A stretch of DNA of 58,796 bases, from NCBI GenBank assembly GCA_902790375.1, contig CADARY010000035.1, positions 1-58,796 on the forward strand, in the 5' to 3' direction. The notes beneath the pieces were generated by a model. That model did no database searches. It was not told the origin of the DNA and was given only the letters and a program-made list of their open reading frames with translations. Position 1 is the first letter of the stretch. Every line of letters begins with the position of its first letter. Of the stretch, positions 40,423-49,350 are shown piece by piece. The translations under genes and the position numbers were made by a program. This DNA comes from Oscillospiraceae bacterium. GTDB lineage: Bacteria > Bacillota > Clostridia > Oscillospirales > Oscillospiraceae.

Positions 40423-42757
40423 ACTGATCATTCTCGACGGCGCAATGGGAACCATGCTGCAGGCGGCGGGACTGCCCGTCGGGCAGATCCCGGAGCTGTG
40501 GAACTGCACGCAGCCGGAAACGGTCGCCGCCGTCCACAGGCAATATGTGGAGGCCGGGAGCCGTGTCCTGTACGCCAACACCTTCGGCGTCAACCGCTTC
40601 AAGGCCGCCGGCTGCGGCCGGAGCGTGGCCGAGCTTGTGGAGGGCGGCGTGCGCTGCGCGCGCATGGCTGCCGACGGCAGGGACGTGAAGGTCGCGCTGG
40701 ATATCGGTCCTCTCGGCCAGCTCCTGGAACCGCTGGGCACGCTGCGCTTTGAGGAGGCATACGACGCGTTTCGGGAAATTCTGGTCAGCGGCGAGCGGGC
40801 CGGGGCTGATCTTGTGATCATCGAAACCATGAGCGATCTGTACGAGGTCAAGGCCGCCGTTCTCGCCGCGAAGGAGAACACCGCGCTCCCCGTCTGGGTG
40901 ACCATGACATTTGAAGCCTCGGGGCGAACCTTCCTCGGGACCACCGTGCCGGCCATGGGCCTGACGCTCAGCGGACTCGGCGTGGACGCCATGGGCTTCA
41001 ACTGCAGCCTCGGCCCGGAAAAGCTGCTGCCGCTCGCAGAGGAGCTGAGCCGCTGGACCGACCGGCCTCTGATCCTCAAGCCCAACGCCGGGCTGCCGGA
41101 TCCCGCGACCGGCGCGTATTCCATGACAGCGGAGGATTTCGCGCGCAAGCTGGCTCCGGCGCAGGAGCTCGGCGTGAGCATCTTCGGCGGCTGCTGCGGC
41201 ACCACGCCGGCCTTTATCCGCGCCCTGTCCGGCTCCCTGAAGGCGGCGTCCGCTCCGCGGAGGGCGGCGGACCGGCACGGCGTCTGCTCCGCTGCCCGCA
41301 CGGCGAGCTTTGACGGCGTGCGCGTCATCGGCGAGCGCATCAATCCCACCGGGAAAAAGCGCTTCCAGCAGGCGCTGCGGGAAGCGGATATCGACTGCAT
41401 CGCCGCGCTGGGGATCGAACAGCAGGACGCCGGAGCCGAAATCCTTGATGTCAACGTGGGGCTGCCGGGCATCGACGAGCCGGCCATGATGCGCAGGGTG
41501 GTCAAGGCGCTGCAGGCGGTGACCGACCTGCCGCTGCAAATCGACTCCTCCGATCCTGCCGCCATCGAGGCGGGGCTGCGGGCGGTGAACGGCAAGGCCA
41601 TTGTCAACTCCGTGAACGGAAAGCCCGAGGTGCTGGCCGCTGTTCTGCCCCTGTGCAAAAAATACGGCGCGGCGGTCGTGGGCCTGTGCATGGATCAGGA
41701 CGGGATCCCGCAGGACTGGCAGGGCCGCTGCCGCATCGCCGAGAGGATCCTGGACGCGGCCCTCTCTTATGGGATTCCCAGAGAGGACGTGCTGATCGAC
41801 TGCCTGACCCTCACGGTTTCCGCGCAGCAGGAGCAGGCGGCTCATACCCTGCGGGCGGTGCGGTATGTGACGGAGGAGCTAGGCCTGCGCACGGTGCTCG
41901 GCGTGAGCAACATTTCCTTCGGGCTCCCGGCCCGGGAACAGATCACCCTCAGCTTTCTGACCCAGGCGCTGCACGCCGGTCTGGCTCTGCCCATCCTCAA
42001 TCCCAACCAGGCGGCGACGATGGACGCTGTCGCGGCCTACCGCGTGCTGTCCGGGCAGGACAGAGACGCCGAGGCTTATATCCGCCGCTTTGCGTCTGTC
42101 CCCGCGCAGGAGCGCACGACAGCGGCCCCCGGGGCAGGGATGAGCATCAAGGACGCCATCATGCGCGGTCTGCGGCAGGAAACGAAGGGACTCACCGGGC
42201 AGGCCCTGGAGCAGATGAGCGAGATGGATGTCGTGGACAGGCTGCTGATCCCGGCGCTGGATGCGGTCGGCGAGAGCTACGAGCGACAGGAAATTTTCCT
42301 GCCGCAGCTCATCAACGCCGCGAACGCCGCCTGCGAGGGCTTTGAGCTTGTGAAGGAGCGTATCGCGCAGCGGGGCGGCGCCAGCGTATCCAAGGGAAAA
42401 ATCGTCCTTGCCACAGTGCGCGGGGATATCCACGATATCGGGAAAAACATCGTGCGCGTGGTGCTGGAGAACTACGGCTACACCGTCGTCGACCTTGGCC
42501 GGGATGTGCCGGCGGAGAAGGTCGTGGAAGCGGTGATCCGGGAGAACGTCAGGCTCGTGGGCCTTTCCGCGCTGATGACCACGACGGTGGCCAGCATGGC
42601 GGAGACCATCGCCGCCATCCGCGAAAGCGGGCATGACTGCCGGATCATGGTCGGCGGCGCGGTGCTGACGCCGGATTACGCCGCGCAGATCGGCGCGGAT
42701 TACTACGCCAGGGACGCCAAGCAGAGCGCGGACATCGCAAAGCAGGTGCTGGGATGA
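40409..42757 (+). CDS. metH: Cobalamin-dependent methionine synthase, lacking the activation domain
   Basis: 782 residues from a GTG at 40409 (GGAAGGGTGGAACAAGCT). Domains in order: homocysteine-binding barrel (1 to about 285; Zn cysteines in GGCCGTTPAF), folate barrel (about 305-560; ERINPTGKKRFQQAL, IQIDSSDP-type IDSSDP), four-helix cap (about 580-660) and B12-binding domain (about 665-782; GDIHDIGKNIV with the cobalt-ligand His in DxHxxG). It moves a methyl group from methyl-tetrahydrofolate to homocysteine. The missing fourth domain is the upstream gene. Confidence 0.93.
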   Translation: MEKHELIILDGAMGTMLQAAGLPVGQIPELWNCTQPETVAAVHRQYVEAGSRVLYANTFGVNRFKAAGCGRSVAELVEGGVRCARMAADGRDVKVALDIGPLGQLLEPLGTLRFEEAYDAFREILVSGERAGADLVIIETMSDLYEVKAAVLAAKENTALPVWVTMTFEASGRTFLGTTVPAMGLTLSGLGVDAMGFNCSLGPEKLLPLAEELSRWTDRPLILKPNAGLPDPATGAYSMTAEDFARKLAPAQELGVSIFGGCCGTTPAFIRALSGSLKAASAPRRAADRHGVCSAARTASFDGVRVIGERINPTGKKRFQQALREADIDCIAALGIEQQDAGAEILDVNVGLPGIDEPAMMRRVVKALQAVTDLPLQIDSSDPAAIEAGLRAVNGKAIVNSVNGKPEVLAAVLPLCKKYGAAVVGLCMDQDGIPQDWQGRCRIAERILDAALSYGIPREDVLIDCLTLTVSAQQEQAAHTLRAVRYVTEELGLRTVLGVSNISFGLPAREQITLSFLTQALHAGLALPILNPNQAATMDAVAAYRVLSGQDRDAEAYIRRFASVPAQERTTAAPGAGMSIKDAIMRGLRQETKGLTGQALEQMSEMDVVDRLLIPALDAVGESYERQEIFLPQLINAANAACEGFELVKERIAQRGGASVSKGKIVLATVRGDIHDIGKNIVRVVLENYGYTVVDLGRDVPAEKVVEAVIRENVRLVGLSALMTTTVASMAETIAAIRESGHDCRIMVGGAVLTPDYAAQIGADYYARDAKQSADIAKQVLG

Positions 42758-44526
42758 AGGACATACGGGAATATCTGAAGACGCAGCCGCTGCTGTTTGA
42801 CGGGGCCATGGGAACCTATTACGCCTCGCGGAACCGGGCCGGCCAAAGAGAATGCGAATGGGCGAACCTGAGCGCGCCGGAGGAGATCGCGGCGATCCAC
42901 CGCGCCTATCTGGACGCGGGCTGCCGCGCCATCAAGACCAACACCTACGGGGTCAACCGGCTCCATTTCCCGGAGAGCGACTGCCGCGCCATGCTCCGGG
43001 AGGCCTGGCGCATTGCCGGCCGCTTTGCGGACCGCGCCTATGTTTTCGCCGATATCGGGCCGATCGACGCCGTGGACAGCACGGACATTCTGGCGGAATA
43101 CCTGTTTGTGGCGGAGGAGTTCCTGAAGCTGGGGGCGAGGCATTTCCTGTTTGAAACGCTGGGGACGGACCAGTACCTGTCGGAAATCGCATCGGCCATA
43201 CGCGGCAGGGCGCCGGACGCCTTTGTCCTTGTCTCCTTTGCCGCCGGCCCGGACGGCTTCACGCGGGACGGGCGGCAGATCCGGGAGCTGCTGAGCGCGG
43301 CCGCCGCCGACGCGAATATTGACGCCGTTGGGCTCAACTGCGGCTCCGGCGACAGGCAGACGGTCGAACTGATCCGGGCAATCGGGCCGATGGAAGGGCT
43401 GTTCTCCGCAATGCCCAACGCGGGCTATCCGACGGTGCGCGGCAACCGCACCTACTACGAGGGCGATCCCGGCTACTTCTCCGACCAGCTCAACGAGCTG
43501 CGGGAGCTGGGAGTGCGGCTCCTGGGCGGCTGCTGCGGCACAACCCCGGACCATATACGGGAGGTCTCCAAAAAGCTGCGCATGCCCACGGCGGTCCGGA
43601 TCGCGTATCGCCCGGAAACAGCAGCCGAAGAAACAGCGGGCCCCGAGCTTGAAGACCCCTTCTGGACCGCGCTCTGCGACCCGGCGCGCAAGCCCTTTGC
43701 CGTGGAGCTTGACCCCCCGGATAACGCGGATGTGGCAAGATTCATGCAGGGCGCGCGGGAGCTGCGGGAATACGGAGCAGATCTCATCACCGTGGCAGAC
43801 TGCCCGGTGGCGCGGGCAAGGGTCGACAGCAGCCTCTTGTCCTGCAAGCTCCGGCGGGAGCTCGGCATGGACGCCATGCCCCATATGACCTGCCGGGACA
43901 GAAATCTGAACGCCACCCAGGCCCTGCTGATGGGCCTGTGCGCCGAGGGCATCAGCAAGGTGCTGGTGGTCACGGGCGACCCGATCCCCGCCGCCAGCCG
44001 CGACGAGGTCAAGAGCGTGTACAACTTCAACTCCCGCAAGCTCATCCGCTATGTGGACGGCCTGAACCGGACGCTCCTGCCCAATCCCTTCCGCATATTT
44101 GCGGCGCTCAATGTGAACGTCCGGAATTTCGGCGTGCAGGTGGGCATCGCGCAGGAGAAGGAACGCAGCGGCGCGCTCGCCTTCCTGACCCAGCCGGTGC
44201 TGTCGCCGGAGGCGCTGAAAAACCTGCAGCTTGCAAGGGAGACCCTCCAGGGCAGGATACTCGGGGGAATCATGCCCATTGTCAGCGAGCGCAACGCCCG
44301 CTTTATGAACAGCGAAATTGCCGGGATCACGGTGGACGAGAAAATCATCGACCGCTATCACGGCGCCGACCGGCAGAAGGGAGAGGATCTCGCGGTGGAA
44401 ATCTCCACGGAAGTCGCCGGGCAGATCGCCCCCTATGTCGACGGCTTTTACCTGATCACGCCCTTTGGCCGCACCGGCCTGGTCGGCCGGATCATGGACA
44501 GCCTCCGGAAGGCGGGGCTCGCCTGA
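42754..44526 (+). CDS. Bifunctional homocysteine S-methyltransferase / methylenetetrahydrofolate reductase
   Basis: 590 residues, ATG overlapping the metH stop by 4 bases. The N-terminal half is a second homocysteine methyltransferase barrel (LLFDGAMGTYYASR; LGGCCGTTPDHIRE for zinc). The C-terminal half from about residue 305 is a FAD methylenetetrahydrofolate reductase barrel (FAVELDPPDN, PHMTCRDRNLNATQALLMGL, VLVVTGDPIP). This is the YitJ-type fusion. It supplies methyl-tetrahydrofolate for MetH, so the operon holds the methyl donor, the transferase and its reactivator together. Confidence 0.92.
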   Translation: MKDIREYLKTQPLLFDGAMGTYYASRNRAGQRECEWANLSAPEEIAAIHRAYLDAGCRAIKTNTYGVNRLHFPESDCRAMLREAWRIAGRFADRAYVFADIGPIDAVDSTDILAEYLFVAEEFLKLGARHFLFETLGTDQYLSEIASAIRGRAPDAFVLVSFAAGPDGFTRDGRQIRELLSAAAADANIDAVGLNCGSGDRQTVELIRAIGPMEGLFSAMPNAGYPTVRGNRTYYEGDPGYFSDQLNELRELGVRLLGGCCGTTPDHIREVSKKLRMPTAVRIAYRPETAAEETAGPELEDPFWTALCDPARKPFAVELDPPDNADVARFMQGARELREYGADLITVADCPVARARVDSSLLSCKLRRELGMDAMPHMTCRDRNLNATQALLMGLCAEGISKVLVVTGDPIPAASRDEVKSVYNFNSRKLIRYVDGLNRTLLPNPFRIFAALNVNVRNFGVQVGIAQEKERSGALAFLTQPVLSPEALKNLQLARETLQGRILGGIMPIVSERNARFMNSEIAGITVDEKIIDRYHGADRQKGEDLAVEISTEVAGQIAPYVDGFYLITPFGRTGLVGRIMDSLRKAGLA

Positions 44527-44536
44527 GTGAGAATTG

Positions 44537-44584
44537 AAAAGTGCCCGGAGAAGCGGCGTTTGATCCGCTTCTCCGGGCACTTTT
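44537..44584 (+). terminator. Strong terminator after the methionine operon
   Basis: Perfect 20-bp stem AAAAGTGCCCGGAGAAGCGG / CCGCTTCTCCGGGCACTTTT with an 8-nt loop. Confidence 0.9.
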
Positions 44585-44741
44585 ACGATAGACGCCATGC
44601 GTCCTCCGAGGGCCTGGTTTTTCCATATCCGTTCGGGCCCGGGTCAATCCGGAGCGGCGGGAAAACCGCGGCGCTTCTCAAAAACTGCGCCCGGCGCTCT
44701 TTACTACATGGGCGGGAAGGTATAAAATACTGTAAACGCAT

Positions 44742-44769
44742 AATCCCCGCTCTCACGGAGGCGGGGATT
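44742..44769 (+). promoter_or_regulatory. Leader hairpin upstream of malic enzyme
   Basis: AATCCCCGC (44742-44750) / GCGGGGATT (44761-44769), loop TCTCACGGAG, 26 bp before the malic enzyme ATG. Could hinder ribosome access or terminate early. A weak promoter TTTACT-N17-TAAAAT lies at 44700-44728. Confidence 0.45.
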
Positions 44770-44795
44770 TCCGAAAAAAATATTTGGAGGGAATT

Positions 44796-45971
44796 ATGGA
44801 TTACGCGAAGGAATCCCTGCGCCTGCACTACGAATGGAAGGGAAAGCTCGAAATGGTGAGCCGCGCCGCAGTCGATTCTGCCGAGGCGCTGAGCCTTGCC
44901 TATACCCCCGGCGTCGCCGCGCCCTGTCTCGAGATCCAGAAGGATGCGGACAAGAGCTATGAGCTCACGCGCCGCTGGAACACCGTCGCCGTTGTCACCG
45001 ACGGCACCGCCGTCCTCGGTCTCGGCGACATCGGCCCCGAGGCGGGCATGCCCGTCATGGAGGGCAAATGCGTCCTGTTCAAGGCCTTCGGCGATGTGGA
45101 CGCGATCCCGCTTTGTATCAGGAGCCACGACGTGGACGAGATCGTCAACACCGTGCGCCTGCTCGCAGGCAGCTTCGGCGGCGTGAACCTTGAGGATATC
45201 TCTGCGCCCCGCTGCTTTGAGATCGAGCGCAGGCTCAAGGCATGCTGCGACATCCCCATCTTCCATGACGACCAGCACGGAACCGCCGTCATCACGCTGG
45301 CAGGTCTGACCAACGCCCTCAAGCTCGTGGGCAAGAAGCTCAGCGAGGTTCGCATCGTCCTCAACGGCGCGGGCGCTGCCGCCACCGCCATCACCCGGCT
45401 TCTCATCACCGCCGGCGCTGTCGACGTGACCCTCTGCGACCGCAGCGGCGCGATCTGGAACGGCCGCGCCGAGCACATGAACCCCGCCAAGCAGGAGATT
45501 GCGCAGATCACCAATCCCCGGCTCCGCAAGGGGAGTCTTGCGGAGCTCATGCGGGGCGCGGACGTGTTCATCGGCGTCTCCGCTCCCGGCGTGGTGACCG
45601 CGGAGATGGTCAGAACCATGAACCGCGACGCCATCATCTTTGCCTGCGCCAATCCCACGCCCGAAATTTTCCCGGACGACGCCCGGGCGGGCGGCGCGGC
45701 GGTGGTCTCCACCGGGCGCTCCGATTATCCCAATCAGGTCAACAACGTCCTCTGCTTCCCCGGTATCTTCCGCGGCGCTCTCGATGTGCGCGCAAGCGAC
45801 ATCAACGACGCCATGAAGCTGGCCGCAGCCTCCGCCATTGCGGGCTTGGTTTCCGACGAAGAGCTGAACGCCGATTACATCCTCCCCAAAGCCTTTGATC
45901 CGCGGGTGAAGAATGCGGTTGCCGAGGCCGTCATGCAGGCGGCAAGAGAATCCGGCGTTGCGCGGATATGA
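44796..45971 (+). CDS. NAD(P)-dependent malic enzyme
   Basis: 391 residues from the ATG at 44796 (TTTGGAGGGAATT), the short bacterial form without a phosphotransacetylase domain. The N-terminal catalytic part has AYTPGVAAPCLEI, the metal region has EDISAPRCFEIERRL and IPIFHDDQHGTAVITLAGL, and the dinucleotide fold has VLNGAGAAATAITRLL. It oxidatively decarboxylates malate to pyruvate. Monocistronic; a TnpV-like remnant overlaps its stop. Confidence 0.95.
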   Translation: MDYAKESLRLHYEWKGKLEMVSRAAVDSAEALSLAYTPGVAAPCLEIQKDADKSYELTRRWNTVAVVTDGTAVLGLGDIGPEAGMPVMEGKCVLFKAFGDVDAIPLCIRSHDVDEIVNTVRLLAGSFGGVNLEDISAPRCFEIERRLKACCDIPIFHDDQHGTAVITLAGLTNALKLVGKKLSEVRIVLNGAGAAATAITRLLITAGAVDVTLCDRSGAIWNGRAEHMNPAKQEIAQITNPRLRKGSLAELMRGADVFIGVSAPGVVTAEMVRTMNRDAIIFACANPTPEIFPDDARAGGAAVVSTGRSDYPNQVNNVLCFPGIFRGALDVRASDINDAMKLAAASAIAGLVSDEELNADYILPKAFDPRVKNAVAEAVMQAARESGVARI

Positions 45972-46324
45972 GCAGATTTGCACAAAAGTCTGATGCGTCG
46001 AGCTTGCTGCGCCTTCAAGCTCAACGCAAAGCGCATGAACGCAGCTTGACGGTATTCGGGCTCGGGTACGGCAGTCTTTCCCCGGACGCGCATCGGCCGA
46101 TCCTGTTTTCCAATCTGCTCTTTTCCGGCAAATTGGATCAGCATGTGGCGGAGATTGACCGTGCCTGTATTGAGCGTATGGACTTGCTCACCCGGCAAAT
46201 GGCCGACCGGGAGGATGTGACCGAAGCTCTCAAGGCAGCCGATCAATTTGAGTGGGTCAGACGGATGAGCAGCATCCGGAACTGCGCCGAAGAGATCGTG
46301 CTGAACGAGCTCGTCTATGACTGA
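45968..46324 (+). pseudogene. TnpV-like transposon protein remnant
   Basis: 118 codons. From about residue 50 on, LFSGKLDQHVAEIDRACIER, then EALKAADQFEWVRRMSSIRN and AEEIVLNELVYD, resemble the C-terminal half of TnpV proteins of Tn4451-type and related elements. The first 45 residues (SDASSLLRLQAQRKAHERSL) look unrelated and Arg/Ala-rich. The frame opens at an ATG overlapping the malic enzyme stop, without its own ribosome site. Most likely a truncated copy, possibly left by an excised element. Confidence 0.5.
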
Positions 46325-46391
46325 GCGGAGGGCATCGGAATGGGAATCAGATAATAGTCGCTCAAAAGATTATTTGATTCAGAAGAACTTG

Positions 46392-46477
46392 TCGGTTTGG
46401 AATATAGAAATCTGTCGGATTGAAGGCTTAAAAACTCTCGGGTTGAAGTTGTAAAATCAATCGGATTGTGGTATGCT
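46392..46477 (+). promoter_or_regulatory. Four 23-bp-phased TCGGNTTG repeats and promoter before the AAA ATPase
   Basis: TCGGTTTG, TCGGATTG, TCGGGTTG and TCGGATTG begin at 46392, 46415, 46438 and 46461, exactly 23 bp apart. A promoter TTGTAA-N17-TATGCT (46449-46477) overlaps the last two. The layout suggests an operator array. Confidence 0.65.
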
Positions 46478-46499
46478 GTCTGCATAAGAGGTGATGTAG

Positions 46500-47786
46500 A
46501 TGGATAAGATCATGGACAAGGAGAAATACATTCCCCGTATTGTTGACGCCGCAGTGGAACGGTATCTTGCCACAATGGGTGCTGTTTGTATAGAGGGGCC
46601 AAAGTGGTGCGGGAAGACATGGACTTCTTCCTATCACAGCAACAGTGAATTTTTGGTCGGCAACCCGGACAACAACTTTCAAAACCGAGCGCTGGCGGAA
46701 ATGTCCCCCGCCCTGGTGCTGGAGGGCGAGACGCCGCGCCTGATCGACGAATGGCAGGAAGTTCCCCCTCTTTGGGATGCGGTGCGCTATACTGTGGATC
46801 AGCGGGGCATAAAGGGTCAGTTTATTCTGACCGGCTCTGCCACACCGAAGCGGAAAGGCGTGCTCCACAGCGGGGCCGGACGGATCGGAAAGCTGCGGAT
46901 GCGCCCCATGTCTCTCTATGAGTCCGGGGATTCCAGCGGCAAGGTCAGCCTGCATGAGCTCTGCGAAGGAAAGCTTACTCCGGCCATCACGGGTGAAGTC
47001 GATCTTCGCATGCTCGCCCGTTTGACAGTGCGCGGCGGCTGGCCCGGAAATCTGGATATCAACGACGCTGATATCTCGCTGCTGCCCGGTGAGTATTTGG
47101 ATGCCGTTATCGACGACGATGTGAACCGTGTCGATGAGACCAGACGCGACAGCCGGAAGGTCCGTCTGCTGCTGCGGTCCCTGGCCCGCAACGAGAGCAC
47201 GACCGCGACCAATCGGACGCTGAAAAACGACATCAAAGAAATCGACGATGAAGACATCGACGTGGAGACGGTCGCAACCTATCTGGATATCTTCAACCGG
47301 CTGTTTCTCACGGACAACCAGCAGCCATACTCTACGAAGCTGCGTTCCTCCGTCCGGGTGAAGCAGGCAGAGAAGCGGCACTTCTGCGATCCCTCCCTGG
47401 CCTGCGCGCTGCTGAAGGTGACACCGGAGAGGCTGATCGGCGATCTGGCGACCTTCGGTTTCCTCTTTGAAGCCTTATGTGAGCGTGATCTCAAAATCTA
47501 CGCGGAATCCTTCGGTGCGACGCTCTACCATTATCAGGATTATGCTGGCAATGAGATTGATGCTATTATCGAGCTGCCGGACGGCAGTTGGTGCGGCATT
47601 GAGATCAAGCTCGGCGCAAACAAGATAGAGGAAGCCGCAAAAAACCTGATCCACATCCGGGATGAGATCGTCAAGGACGAAGGAAAAGCACCTTCGGCAC
47701 TGATTGTCCTTTGCGGTCTGTCCAATGCGGCCTACCAACGGCCGGATGGTGTCTATGTCGTGCCGCTGACGGCTCTGAAAAACTAA
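46500..47786 (+). CDS. AAA_14/DUF4143 family ATPase
   Basis: 428 residues from the ATG at 46500 behind AAGAGGTGATGTAG. The P-loop is degenerate, GPKWCGKTWTS (residues 34-44), as usual in this family. Walker B-like LIDEWQEVPPLW follows, then the sensor-like FILTGSATPK. The C-terminal DUF4143 nuclease-like domain has EIDAIIELPDGSWCGIEIKL, a D-ExK-type pattern. Families of this kind are common in anaerobes and archaea and lack a proven role; links to mobile DNA or defence have been suggested. Located among transposon remnants. Confidence 0.85.
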   Translation: MDKIMDKEKYIPRIVDAAVERYLATMGAVCIEGPKWCGKTWTSSYHSNSEFLVGNPDNNFQNRALAEMSPALVLEGETPRLIDEWQEVPPLWDAVRYTVDQRGIKGQFILTGSATPKRKGVLHSGAGRIGKLRMRPMSLYESGDSSGKVSLHELCEGKLTPAITGEVDLRMLARLTVRGGWPGNLDINDADISLLPGEYLDAVIDDDVNRVDETRRDSRKVRLLLRSLARNESTTATNRTLKNDIKEIDDEDIDVETVATYLDIFNRLFLTDNQQPYSTKLRSSVRVKQAEKRHFCDPSLACALLKVTPERLIGDLATFGFLFEALCERDLKIYAESFGATLYHYQDYAGNEIDAIIELPDGSWCGIEIKLGANKIEEAAKNLIHIRDEIVKDEGKAPSALIVLCGLSNAAYQRPDGVYVVPLTALKN

Positions 47787-47795
47787 TGATTATAT

Positions 47796-48397
47796 TCATA
47801 CTGCAAAAGAGGCTATGAGAAGTTCAAAATTTTGCTCTCCACTGAATACCTCGATAAACCGATACGCACTTATCTGTTTAAAAGACTCACGGTACTCCGG
47901 CCCGAAGGAAACACGCTGCGGCGAGACAAGACCGTCTGAGATGATACAGTCGCCAAAAGGAATCAGCGTTGCTTTTATCGGAAAAGGCGGCTTCAGATAC
48001 GGTATCATTTCTCCCCAGGTTTGTGTAAGACCCTTCACCTGATACACTTTTTCCGTTTCTGTGTCAATAAAACAGAGCCGCGCGACAGGTGACGCTCCAG
48101 GACGAAAAAACCAGTAAGCGGGTGACGCCAGCCTTCAAGAATACGACGATCATCCTCCTCCAAATCAGCCTGTTCCTCAACTGCCTCTATGAACTCGTTA
48201 ATGATGCCGGGGTCTTCCCACAAGGCGTCTGCCGCTTTTTTCAACTCTCTGGTATCGGGGTGCCCCCTCCGAACCTGGTCATACAGCACATCACTGACCC
48301 CATACGTCTGGTTTACAAAGTCGAGCAGGGGGAGAAACAGCCCAAAGAAAGTATTTCCTGCCTCTGCTGATAAAACGGCACCGTTTTCCTTTTTCAT
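47796..48397 (-). pseudogene. Frameshifted gene of unknown function
   Basis: Starts at ATG 48397 (AAGGAGGACAATC), overlapping the upstream gene by ATGA. The first frame reads MKKENGAVLSAEAGNTFFGL to FVLERHLSRGSVLLTQ and stops at 48035. The -1 frame continues FIDTETEKVYQVKGLTQTWG to the stop at 47796. Adding one T to the TTTT run at 48069-48072 would join them as HLSRGSVFIDTETEKV, a smooth protein sequence. So a one-base deletion (or a sequencing error) splits the gene. Acidic helical N-terminus and beta-rich C-terminus; family not recognised. Confidence 0.6.
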
Positions 48398-49131
48398 GAT
48401 TGTCCTCCTTGCTCCGTCAAACCCAGCTTTTCCAGGCGTGCGCGGACGGCGGCGCGCGTGCGCTTGAGTTTGGCGGACATCTCTTTGACATCCGTTCCGT
48501 TCTGGAAGGCCTGCCGCAGCCAGGCGTCCTCCTCCGGCTCCCATGTCTTTCCCTGATTTTCATGGAGCGGCGTGGCGTTGATCGTCATGATGGCGTCCAA
48601 ATTATCCAGAATGAACTGCTGTGCCTCCGGACTGTAGACCACGGCGGTGTATTCTCCGTTCTGTCCCATACGCTGGGTAGTGCTGATGCCGAGAGCCAGC
48701 CCCGACTCGGTCGGTCGCTTAGCCTTGCTCCCGTTTGGTTTTTCCTCCTCGCAAAGCAGGCCTGATTGCATTAGAAAGGCCGTGATGCTGGTGGTTTTGA
48801 GCTTTTGCATCGCATTCAGGTCCACCAGCTCATTGAGCCGCTGGGCAATCACACTGACCGTGGCAGGCCAGTCCCCAAAGGGGTAACGCGTCCGCTCTTC
48901 ATAAGAGAGCGCAAAGGGTGTTTTTTCACTCTCCTTCACCGCTTTGACCTGAATGCCGCCGTTTTCGATTACCTGCCGCAGCACGTCGGACACGTAGAAC
49001 AGGCAGCGGGAAATGCGCACATTATTGATGATCTCGCCCTCCGGTACTTCGCGGCCGGTGAGCGGGTCGATCCCCTTTGCCAGTTTGTCCAGATAGTCCT
49101 TCGCGTGCTGCATAATTTCAAGCTCAGTCAT
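48394..49131 (-). CDS. Putative DNA-binding protein with C-terminal Myb/SANT-like helix-turn-helix
   Basis: 245 residues from the ATG at 49131, 9 nt after GGGGG. A longer frame to 49233 is excluded because the promoter at 49174-49202 lies inside it. The N-terminal part has EIMQHAKDYLDKLAKGIDPL and IINNVRISRCLFYVSDVLRQ. The C-terminus (TWEPEEDAWLRQAFQNGTD, then MSAKLKRTRAAVRARLEKLG) has the tryptophan and helix pattern of a SANT/Myb-like DNA-binding motif. Its stop overlaps the start of the frameshifted gene, so they form an operon. Typical of accessory regions of gut Firmicutes; function unknown. Confidence 0.7.
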   Translation of the reverse strand: MTELEIMQHAKDYLDKLAKGIDPLTGREVPEGEIINNVRISRCLFYVSDVLRQVIENGGIQVKAVKESEKTPFALSYEERTRYPFGDWPATVSVIAQRLNELVDLNAMQKLKTTSITAFLMQSGLLCEEEKPNGSKAKRPTESGLALGISTTQRMGQNGEYTAVVYSPEAQQFILDNLDAIMTINATPLHENQGKTWEPEEDAWLRQAFQNGTDVKEMSAKLKRTRAAVRARLEKLGLTEQGGQS

Positions 49132-49173
49132 GTCCATATCCCCCGCGTAAATTTGTTTGTAAAACCGTCTTCC

Positions 49174-49202
49174 ATTATCAGCCACCGCAACAGAAAAGTC
49201 AA
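49174..49202 (-). promoter_or_regulatory. Promoter of the SANT-like operon
   Basis: Minus strand TTGACT (49202-49197), 17 bp, GATAAT (49179-49174). Confidence 0.75.
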
Positions 49203-49350
49203 ACACGAAATGGCTCACGGGATACAAATACATTCACTACGCTGTTTGCGAATCCGGAGCTGTTGAAAACACTTACTTTCTCATGCTCTATTTTTCGGCG
49301 TAAAGCAAGAGCAGGGTGCCGCATCAAACGCAGCGCTCTGCCCAGTCAGA

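Noticed and set aside
48035-48120. Programmed -1 frameshift at T-TTT-TTC in the gene at 47796-48397
   Set aside because: The slippery-looking heptamer is there, but switching at that point would lose the smooth ERHLSRGSV segment; one missing T further on restores a better protein.
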